The position numbers and the translations under genes are program-made. Under the pieces are notes generated by a model that was given only the letters and a program-made list of their open reading frames with translations, was not told the origin of the DNA and did not search any database. Shown piece after piece: positions 38,166-45,312 of a stretch of 53,039 nucleotides of DNA. Source of the DNA: Nitrosospira sp. (GTDB lineage Bacteria; Pseudomonadota; Gammaproteobacteria; Burkholderiales; Nitrosomonadaceae). Every line of letters starts with the position of its first letter. The stretch's first letter is position 1. The DNA is taken from the NCBI GenBank assembly GCA_013697655.1, contig JACCWK010000132.1, positions 1-53,039 of the forward strand, in the 5' to 3' direction.

Positions 38166-40446
38166 GCGCGAATTCCGCTTCGGCAAGCTGGCCAAACGCG
38201 AGACCGCCATCATTGCAAGGTATCCTCTCCGGCAGATACGCGTCGAATCCGGCGGCGGCAAGCTGCGCTACCGCTAGTTCGGCAAGCAATTTGTTTTGAA
38301 ACACCCCGCCTGTCAATCCGACCAGGTCGAAAGGGGTTGACGCTTGGATGCATTGCGCCTGAGCGACAATGGAGCGCGCGAGGCTCATATGAAATTGCAT
38401 GGCCCTTTGTGCCACTGGCACATCTCCCCGCAATAATGCCTGTATCAGCGGTTTCCAGTCCGCCGTCAACAAGCCGGATGTATCCTTCTCAAGTGGCAAG
38501 TCTATTGCTTCAGCATCGCCTGCTGCGGCGCTTTCCAGATACATACCAGCCTGACCCTCGTAACTCGCCTTATCGATTAACCCGAGCAAACTTGCCGCAC
38601 CATCAAACAAACGGCCAACTGCGGTAGTGATCGGGGCATTCAATCCCTTCTTCCATGCCTTTTTCAGCAACGCAGAATCAACGGTGCAAGGCTGCTCATC
38701 AATGCCGCTTTCCCAGCATAGCGACATGCCCGAACGCCATGGCTCACGCCCCGCCCGCTCTCCGCCCGGCAGCCGGAATGGCCGCATGCGTGCAACACGG
38801 CGCCATGCGCCGGGGCGTCCATGCAACGCTTCACCGCCCCACAAGGTACCATCTTCCCCCAAGCCCGCCCCATCCCAGGTAAACATCAACCATGTCCGCT
38901 TCGGGCCATGTTCCATCGCCACAGCCGATGCATGGGCATGGTGATGCCAGACACGGACAAGCGGCAATCCCTGGCGCGCGGCCCAGCGGCTGCTTGCATA
39001 ACCGCTATGAGCGTCGCATACGATGACTTGAGGTATAACACCGTACAGCCGTTGCAAATCCGCGATTACCTGCTCAAATACCGCAAGGCTGCGCGGGGCA
39101 TCCAGGTCGCCAATGTGGGGAGCGAGCACCGCTCGTCTATCCCACCCCAGAGCAACGGTATTTTTCATGTGGCCGCCAACAGCCAGCAATGATCGTTCAA
39201 ACGCATCAGGGAAATCAAACTCCACCGGTGCGATACCACGCCCGGCGCGCATCAAGCGAGGCTTACCGGCGATGATACGCATTACCGGATCGTCCGCTGG
39301 ACGTGCAATAGGGCGGTTATGATGCAGGAAGACCTTCGTTACGTTACCGAGCCGCTCTTCCACCTCTCCATTTTCTGTCAGCACAGGCTCACCGCTGACG
39401 TTGCCCGAGGTTATAACTACCGGTTTGCCCAGCTCATCCAGCAGTAAGTGATGCAATGGGCTATATGGCAGCATTGCGCCAATTTCATTGAGTTCCGGCG
39501 CAATCGATTCCGGCAGCATCGAATCCCCGCGCTGGCGCAAGAGTACGATGGCCCGTGCTGGATCACGTAGTAGCGCCTGTATTCTGGCATCGACTTCCAA
39601 CTCCCGCTGCACATGCTCCAAACCGTCCACACCGCGCCATGGGAACATCAGCGCAAGCGGTTTGTGTGGCCGATGTTTGTTGGCGCGCAGCCGCGCAATG
39701 GCCGTAGCGTTACCTGCATCACACATCAAGTGATAACCGCCGATACCCTTCACCGCGACGATCTCACCCTGGCGCAACGCCGATGCACAGGCAACCAGCG
39801 CTTCATCCCCAACTATATTGTCAGTGGGTGTTGTGAAGCACAGCCGAGGACCGCACGCAGGGCACGCAACCGGCTCGGCATGAAAGCGGCGGTCAAGCGG
39901 GTTTTCGTACTCGGTCCGGCACGCCGCGCATAATTCAAAACCCGCCATGGTGGTATTGGGGCGGTCATAGGGCATGTGTGTGATCAAGGTGTAGCGCGGC
40001 CCGCATTGCGTGCAGTTAATGAAGGGGTAGCGATAACGCCGATTGTCCGGATTCTGCATCTCACGTCTGCAATCGTCACATAGAAAATAATCCGGTGGTA
40101 TGTGAATTTGCAGCAGCGGAGCAGCTGCGCTTGGCTTGATTTCGAAACAATCCAGTCCGCGGTATGAAATCTTTTCTGCACAGATCAATTCCGGTTGCGC
40201 CAGCGGCGGCGCATCGGTGAGCAGCGCCGCGCCAAACGCATCGAGCATGGATGTCTCGCCCTCGGCCTCGATCAATACCTGACCCGTAAGGTTTTGCACT
40301 CGTCCCGTAAGACTGAACCGCTGCGCCAAGCGGAAAACGAATGGACGGAAACCCACGCCCTGTACCCGTCCCGTTACCAGCCAGCGGCGTGCCTCAGGTC
40401 CTCTACCCTGAATGACTTGCTGATCCTTTGCTTCATCGGGATGCAC
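38158..40446 (-). CDS. hypF: Carbamoyltransferase HypF
   Basis: HypF moves the carbamoyl group of carbamoyl phosphate to HypE as the cyanide precursor. The 762-residue protein has all modules in order: acylphosphatase domain (VTGRVQGVGFRPFVFRLA), two zinc fingers (CDDC and CTQC; CAAC and CPAC), a YrdC domain (VKGIGGYHLMCDA) and the Kae1-like domain with the metal site HHHAHASAVAMEHG. It starts with GTG 40446, 60 bases after hypD; no strong ribosome site is seen. Full length. Confidence 0.96.
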   Translation of the reverse strand: MHPDEAKDQQVIQGRGPEARRWLVTGRVQGVGFRPFVFRLAQRFSLTGRVQNLTGQVLIEAEGETSMLDAFGAALLTDAPPLAQPELICAEKISYRGLDCFEIKPSAAAPLLQIHIPPDYFLCDDCRREMQNPDNRRYRYPFINCTQCGPRYTLITHMPYDRPNTTMAGFELCAACRTEYENPLDRRFHAEPVACPACGPRLCFTTPTDNIVGDEALVACASALRQGEIVAVKGIGGYHLMCDAGNATAIARLRANKHRPHKPLALMFPWRGVDGLEHVQRELEVDARIQALLRDPARAIVLLRQRGDSMLPESIAPELNEIGAMLPYSPLHHLLLDELGKPVVITSGNVSGEPVLTENGEVEERLGNVTKVFLHHNRPIARPADDPVMRIIAGKPRLMRAGRGIAPVEFDFPDAFERSLLAVGGHMKNTVALGWDRRAVLAPHIGDLDAPRSLAVFEQVIADLQRLYGVIPQVIVCDAHSGYASSRWAARQGLPLVRVWHHHAHASAVAMEHGPKRTWLMFTWDGAGLGEDGTLWGGEALHGRPGAWRRVARMRPFRLPGGERAGREPWRSGMSLCWESGIDEQPCTVDSALLKKAWKKGLNAPITTAVGRLFDGAASLLGLIDKASYEGQAGMYLESAAAGDAEAIDLPLEKDTSGLLTADWKPLIQALLRGDVPVAQRAMQFHMSLARSIVAQAQCIQASTPFDLVGLTGGVFQNKLLAELAVAQLAAAGFDAYLPERIPCNDGGLAFGQLAEAEFAHG

Positions 40447-40506
40447 CGGTAGTGGGTTGATTAAAGTCTTAGCTTCAGTAAAATAACAACGAAGCGCTCG
40501 AAACCG

Positions 40507-41640
40507 TCAGCCAGGCATTCGGGTTTTGCTGCTTTCGGCCGAAGTTGTTGCATTCTCCCTCACGCCGGCGGCCCACCATATCCGGCAGGCTCCTTCATCC
40601 GATACCATGCATGGGCCGATAGGGGTTTTTGGGGTGCAAGCGCGGCCATAAATCTTGCACTCGTTTGGGTTGATTTTTCCCAAAACCACGCTTGCGCATT
40701 CGCAGCCAGCCGGCATTTGTCCAGCACGCTTGCGCCCCTCCAAATCGAAATCCGGGAATTGAGTGCGCGCATCATGCTGGGAAAAACATGGGTCAAGCAC
40801 AAAACCGGAAGCGGGAATAGTGCCAATGCCGCGCCAATTGGCATCAGTATCATCTAGCGCTTGCGCGATTTGCGCTTGAGCCGATCGATTGCCGCCGGGC
40901 CGGACCAGCTCGGGATAACAATTATCCAGAAAGCGCTTGCCTTCAAGTAGCTGGCGCAATACAGAATACATTGCCGCCAGCAGCGAGACCGGGTTGAAAC
41001 CGGCGACCGCCGTGGGGATGCCATGTTTTTCCACCACGAAATTCCACTCTTCCGGCCCCATCACGGTGGAAACATGACCAGGCGCCACCAACCCATCGAA
41101 GCCAGGGGTGTCTGAATCGAGCAGCATGGCGACGGCGGGCCAAGTACGCCTGGCAGATAGCAGTACGAACAAATTATCCGGCACACCCTCCAGTAACATC
41201 GCCGCCACGGGCGCGGTGGTGGTCTCGAAGCCGGCAGCGAAGAACACTACCGCCCGCCCTGGATTTTGCTGCGCTATCTTGACCGCTTCGCGCAAACTTG
41301 CAATTGGCCGTATGTCGGCGCCTGCGGCCTTGGCCTGCTCCAATGAGCGCACCTCTTTTTGGGGTACATTCACGGGCACGCGCAGCATATCCCCGAAGGC
41401 GATCAGAATCACATCCGCACGCAGCGCGAGTTGAATCGCCTGGTACACATCTTCTTCCGGGCACACGCACACCGGGCAGCCCGGCCCAGCAATCAGTTCA
41501 ACGGTCTTCGGCAGCGCACTTCTTATGCCTGCCATCGTGATCGAGCGTTCATGCCCCCCGCAAACATTCATGATTCGCACACGCCGGTCCAGCGGCAGCG
41601 CATGGATTTTTTCCAGCCAATCCTGGGCAGTGAGGATCAT
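40507..41640 (-). CDS. hypD: Hydrogenase maturation protein HypD
   Basis: HypD carries a [4Fe-4S] cluster and, with HypC, is the scaffold on which Fe(CN)2CO is built. The 377-residue product has the conserved CGGHE (redox/iron site), GPGCPVC, the FAAGFETTTAP helix and the C-terminal cluster cysteines in MPAGCECASVVLGKINPNEC and IYGRACTP. ATG 41640 overlaps the hypB stop as ATGA, so the two are translated together. Confidence 0.97.
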   Translation of the reverse strand: MILTAQDWLEKIHALPLDRRVRIMNVCGGHERSITMAGIRSALPKTVELIAGPGCPVCVCPEEDVYQAIQLALRADVILIAFGDMLRVPVNVPQKEVRSLEQAKAAGADIRPIASLREAVKIAQQNPGRAVVFFAAGFETTTAPVAAMLLEGVPDNLFVLLSARRTWPAVAMLLDSDTPGFDGLVAPGHVSTVMGPEEWNFVVEKHGIPTAVAGFNPVSLLAAMYSVLRQLLEGKRFLDNCYPELVRPGGNRSAQAQIAQALDDTDANWRGIGTIPASGFVLDPCFSQHDARTQFPDFDLEGRKRAGQMPAGCECASVVLGKINPNECKIYGRACTPKTPIGPCMVSDEGACRIWWAAGVRENATTSAESSKTRMPG

Positions 41641-42455
41641 CCGGATACTTCGCGCAAGTGCCCGCCATCCAACTGCGTTCGGAGCGGCTGTACTCGGGGC
41701 TGCGCAATTTCCGCGTGATTCGCTTGCGCACGTTGCCGCACCAGTTCATTGCGTAGCCAATCCAGCCAGGCTTGCAGATCCAGATTCTTGCGCGCGGAAA
41801 GCAGCATTACCGGCGCTACGCTGGCGAGGTTGCGAAGATGCGATTCCGCGCGTACGGGATCGAAATCATCCAGCACCGGAAGCAGATCACTTTTAGTAAA
41901 AAGTACTACATCCGCCGTGCGGAACATCACTGGATATTTGGCAGGTTTATCGTCTCCCTCAGTAGTTGAGAGCAGGGTGACATTATAATGCTGGCCGAGG
42001 TCGAAGCTGGCGGGACACACGAGATTACCGACATTCTCGATAAACAAAATGTCCAGCCCTTCAAGAGGAAACTGGTGCAACGCATCGTGGACCATGTGTG
42101 CATCCAGGTGGCACGCCGAGCCCGTGGTGATCTGATACGCCGGCGCGCCTTTAGCGCGGATGCGTACAGCATCATTCTCGGTTTCCAGATCACCCTCGAT
42201 CACGCCGATGCGATATTCATTTCGCAATGCGTCGATAGTCGCCTCCAAAAGCGCGGTTTTGCCGGAACCAGGGGAGGACATGAGATTGATCGCCAGTAAC
42301 CGGTGCTTGTCGAAATGCTGCCGGTTGTGTCTTGCCTGATCGTCGTTCTTGGCCAGAAGATTTTTCAACACCGAGACGGCTGTTGTACCATTCACCGGCT
42401 TATAGGCGAACTCGCGATTACCGGGTGTAATATTGCAGCCGCACGTATCACACAT
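41637..42455 (-). CDS. hypB: Hydrogenase nickel-insertion GTPase HypB
   Basis: HypB is the GTPase that, with HypA, inserts nickel into the large subunit. The 272-residue product begins with the high-affinity metal motif CDTCGC; the P-loop is SSPGSGKT (about 60-67), followed by EGDLETENDA and the metal-binding CHLD and NVGNLVCP segments. It lacks the long histidine-rich stretch seen in some HypB proteins, so it is a transfer rather than storage type. A C-terminal extension of about 25 residues follows the GTPase fold. Its start overlaps the hypA stop by 8 bases. Confidence 0.96.
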   Translation of the reverse strand: MCDTCGCNITPGNREFAYKPVNGTTAVSVLKNLLAKNDDQARHNRQHFDKHRLLAINLMSSPGSGKTALLEATIDALRNEYRIGVIEGDLETENDAVRIRAKGAPAYQITTGSACHLDAHMVHDALHQFPLEGLDILFIENVGNLVCPASFDLGQHYNVTLLSTTEGDDKPAKYPVMFRTADVVLFTKSDLLPVLDDFDPVRAESHLRNLASVAPVMLLSARKNLDLQAWLDWLRNELVRQRAQANHAEIAQPRVQPLRTQLDGGHLREVSG

Positions 42456-42813
42456 TATTCGTTCCTTCTGCAGTAATCAGCTCGACACTCATGAGCGTCA
42501 TCTCATCGCCGCTCACCAGCTTGGTATGGTAGTCACCACACACTCCGCATATCAACCAGTTCGGCTCAGCTTCTGTCTCGGCACCGCAGGTCTCACAACT
42601 CACTTTGAGCGGCACCCGTTCGATCACCAGCATGGATCCCGCTACCACGGTGCCTGCGCTGGCAAAGGGATAGGCATGTTGCAGTAATAAAGGCTCAATC
42701 CCGGCAAGGGGGCCGATCCTCAATCTAACCGATTCAACCGATTGCGCTCCATGACTTATTGCAATTTGCTCAACCTGAGCAATTAATGCCTCACAGACCG
42801 AGAGTTCATGCAC
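42448..42813 (-). CDS. hypA: Hydrogenase nickel chaperone HypA
   Basis: HypA binds nickel through its N-terminal Met-His-Glu and carries a structural zinc. Starting at GTG 42813 gives the required MHELSVCEAL; the ATG farther upstream (42831) would bury His2 and can be rejected on function. The zinc site is CETC plus CGVC. The 121-residue product is followed by hypB with an 8-base overlap and overlaps the hypC end by 8 bases. Confidence 0.95.
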   Translation of the reverse strand: MHELSVCEALIAQVEQIAISHGAQSVESVRLRIGPLAGIEPLLLQHAYPFASAGTVVAGSMLVIERVPLKVSCETCGAETEAEPNWLICGVCGDYHTKLVSGDEMTLMSVELITAEGTNNV

Positions 42814-43042
42814 CGCTCGCCTCCGAGGCAAGCATCTCGTCGTGGACCTCCCAAGCCGAGCGTGCGTCCTCCTCGTTCATTTTCTGGATCGCATACCCCA
42901 CGTGTACCATGACGAAATCGCCGATTGCTACCGGCTCGCCCTGAATCAAATATAGACTTACCTCGCGCGTTACACCCTTTGCCTCGCAGCGGGCATTAAA
43001 GCCATCGATTTCGACGATTTGCATGGGGATACCTAGGCACAT
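42806..43042 (-). CDS. hypC: Hydrogenase maturation chaperone HypC
   Basis: A 78-residue HypC/HupF chaperone. The N-terminal cysteine that binds iron is in MCLGIPMQIVEID, and the core VAIGDFVMVHVGYAIQKMNEEDA is typical. HypC shuttles the Fe(CN)2CO unit from HypD to HoxH. It is the first gene of the hypCABDFE-hoxFUYHW run, so the operon promoter should lie upstream at about 43043-43110. Having hypC first, ahead of hypA, is less common than hypABC. Confidence 0.95.
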   Translation of the reverse strand: MCLGIPMQIVEIDGFNARCEAKGVTREVSLYLIQGEPVAIGDFVMVHVGYAIQKMNEEDARSAWEVHDEMLASEASGA

Positions 43043-43084
43043 AAAAGCATTGTCCGCTTAATTTACGATGAATTCAATCACGCA

Positions 43085-43475
43085 TCGCCAGTCTGGACTT
43101 CATCAGACGAGTTCCGGCCAGGGACCGCCGTACGTGAGACAAAAGCCCATGCGCTTCGGGAAGGGGCAAACCGCCTGCACATGACGGAGGGAACAACCGC
43201 GCCGGGGGGTAGTCCGATCTTTAGCGACGTTTTAAGGTTAACGCAGGCGCTCGAAAGCAGAGCACTGAAGCAGATTCAAGCTCACTTTGTCAGTCGGGGA
43301 ACTCACAGGTCCGCAGAAGGCAACTCGTGCTGCCCTTCGAAGAAGCGGAGCCCTGCCGAGGCGGGCGGCCAAGCCACGGAGAACCGCCAACTAGACTAAG
43401 CCGCTTCCAATTACCAGCGAGTTCAGGCAGCCTAACGGAATGACTTAACCTGGCCGGTGGAGCGAGGAAAACCGA
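43085..43475 (+). ncRNA. Structured-looking non-coding stretch upstream of hypC (candidate RNA)
   Basis: This GC-rich region between divergent hypC and the kinase has no convincing gene (the frame 43181-43399 has no known domain). It is rich in complementary segments: GTCTG/CAGAC around 43091-43108, CTT-CGGG-AAG inside GCCC...GGGC near 43145-43170, GCCC-T-GCC-GA-GGC-GGGC near 43350-43370, and a 9-bp long-range pair, CCGGCCAGG (43114-43122) with CCTGGCCGG (43449-43457). This suggests a folded RNA of about 350-390 bases on the plus strand. It could be part of a group II intron, or an IscB-type omega RNA (HEARO) left without its nuclease gene; neither was proven. Confidence 0.35.
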
Positions 43476-43686
43476 CTCACGATTTGGTGATCATGAATGA
43501 GGAGTATAAGCTATTCCCGATAAATACTTGCTTAATAGGAAACTTCCAACCTTGAAAGAGAAGTAAAATGTAAAATGACTGCAACTAGACAATTTCCTAT
43601 GAACCGATCGAAAGCTTGATGTTCGATGTTCAAAAAGCCGAAATCCCATGAAATTCGCTGTTTTACTATAGGCTTCCGCCTTCACC

Positions 43687-45180
43687 GTGCTTAAACAGGC
43701 AGAGCACGCGTTGCGTGCAAGCGAGATGCGTTTTAACAAAATACAGCGCATCGCCAAAATGGGTAGCTGGGAGCTTGACCTCATGAGCGGGGAGTTGCTG
43801 TGGTCGGATGAAGTCTTCCGCATCTTCGAAATCGACCAAAACTTATTCGATGCCAGCTACGAAGTCTTTCTGAGCAGGATTCACCCGGAAGACCGGAACG
43901 CCGTGGGCCAGGCCTACGATCGCTGGCTGGTGAACCATTCTCGTGATGAGATCACTTGCCGCCTGCTCCTGCCCGATGGCGGCATCAAATGGGTCCATAT
44001 GCACTGCGAGACCTTCTGCAATGATGACGATAAAACTGTGCTCGCTATTGGTACAATGCAAGACATCACGGAACGCAAGGAAATTGAAGCCAGGTCAGCT
44101 ACCTATCTGGAGGCTATCGGAAACCTCGCTCTGGTCTCCATCGCCGATCGTACCGGGCGCATCCTTCAGGCCAACCCGATGTTCTGTGAAGTCAGTGGGT
44201 ATTGCGAGGAAGAGTTGATTGGCCGGGATCATCGCATACTCAACTCCGGCACGCACAACAAAGCTTTCTTTGTCGAGATGTGGTCGACAATCGCCCGTGG
44301 CGGCAGCTGGCGTCAAGAAATCTGCAACCGCAGCAAAAGCGGCGCGCTCTATTGGGTAGATTCAACTATTATACCGCTCAAGGATAGTAGCGGACGGGTC
44401 GGCTCCTACCTTTCCTTCCGGGTTAATATCACTAAACGCAAAATGATTGAACTAGACCTGATAAAAGCCAAAACCGATGCCGAAAAAGCCAATCTTGCGA
44501 AAGCACATTTCATTTCCCACATGAGTCACGAGTTACGTACGCCTCTCAATGTCATGCTTGGTTTTACCCAATTGCTGGAGTGCGGCTCTCCATCTCCATC
44601 ATCCGGTCAGATGACCATGCTCAAGAAAATTTCTGGCGCTGGGTGGTATCTGCTGGAGCTGATCAATAAAATCCTCGATCTTGCCGCGATCGAATCCGGC
44701 AAGCTGGTGGTGTCGCGCGAAACCGTATGTATTGCGGAAGTAATGGCTGAATGCCGGCGCATGACCGAATCGCAGGCACTCAAGCGAGACATTCAGCTAA
44801 TCTTCCCCCTGCTGGACACTCAGCTGTTTGCTAACGGCGATCGAATACGAGTAAAGCAGGTTCTGATCAATCTTCTATCCAATGCGATCAAATATAATCG
44901 CAAGGGGGGAACGGTGGAAGTGAATTGCGATACGGTGGGGCTCAAGCATGTCCGCATCAGCGTCAAGGATACCGGACCAGGGTTGCCTCAGGAAAAACTG
45001 CGACAGCTTTTTCAGCAATTCAACCGACTTGGGCAAGAGACCGGCTCTATTGAAGGTACAGGTATCGGACTCGTGGTGACAAAGCAATTGGTTGAACTGA
45101 TGGGAGGCAAAATCGGTTTTGAGAGCACCGTTGGGGCAGGTAGCGTGTTCTGGTTCGAACTGATCTCTGTCGACCTTTAG
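43687..45180 (+). CDS. PAS-PAS sensor histidine kinase, possibly 5'-truncated
   Basis: A 497-residue kinase with no membrane segment: PAS domain 1 about 15-130 (MGSWELDLMSGELLWSDEVF), PAS 2 about 135-255 (ANPMFCEVSGYCEEELIGRDH), a short coiled coil, HisKA with the phosphorylated His281 in FISHMSHELRTP, and HATPase (NLLSNAIKYN, then DTGPGLP and GTGIGLVVTK). No receiver domain and no cognate regulator gene are nearby. It starts at GTG 43687 with no ribosome site, and MLKQAEHALRASEMRF normally sits inside longer kinases, so the original N-terminus was probably lost. The stop upstream is at 43669. It may sense redox or small ligands. Confidence 0.85.
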   Translation: MLKQAEHALRASEMRFNKIQRIAKMGSWELDLMSGELLWSDEVFRIFEIDQNLFDASYEVFLSRIHPEDRNAVGQAYDRWLVNHSRDEITCRLLLPDGGIKWVHMHCETFCNDDDKTVLAIGTMQDITERKEIEARSATYLEAIGNLALVSIADRTGRILQANPMFCEVSGYCEEELIGRDHRILNSGTHNKAFFVEMWSTIARGGSWRQEICNRSKSGALYWVDSTIIPLKDSSGRVGSYLSFRVNITKRKMIELDLIKAKTDAEKANLAKAHFISHMSHELRTPLNVMLGFTQLLECGSPSPSSGQMTMLKKISGAGWYLLELINKILDLAAIESGKLVVSRETVCIAEVMAECRRMTESQALKRDIQLIFPLLDTQLFANGDRIRVKQVLINLLSNAIKYNRKGGTVEVNCDTVGLKHVRISVKDTGPGLPQEKLRQLFQQFNRLGQETGSIEGTGIGLVVTKQLVELMGGKIGFESTVGAGSVFWFELISVDL

Positions 45181-45312
45181 CGAGCAAATCCGAAGACAAT
45201 GCAAAGTCGTCAGTCTCACCCCTCATTCCCTTAGCTATAATATTCATTCCTATCAAACCCTGAGTCCTCCCGTGGACGCGTTGACGGCAAAACCGGGATT
45301 TGGATTTCCCTC

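Noticed and set aside
42814-42831. Upstream ATG start for hypA
   Set aside because: It would put six residues before the Met-His-Glu nickel site that HypA needs at its N-terminus.
43181-43399. A 72-residue plus-strand frame upstream of the kinase
   Set aside because: No recognisable domain, no ribosome site and it lies in a region that looks like structured RNA.
43085-43475. Full group II intron
   Set aside because: No domain V-like hairpin and no reverse transcriptase frame were found, so a complete intron is not supported.
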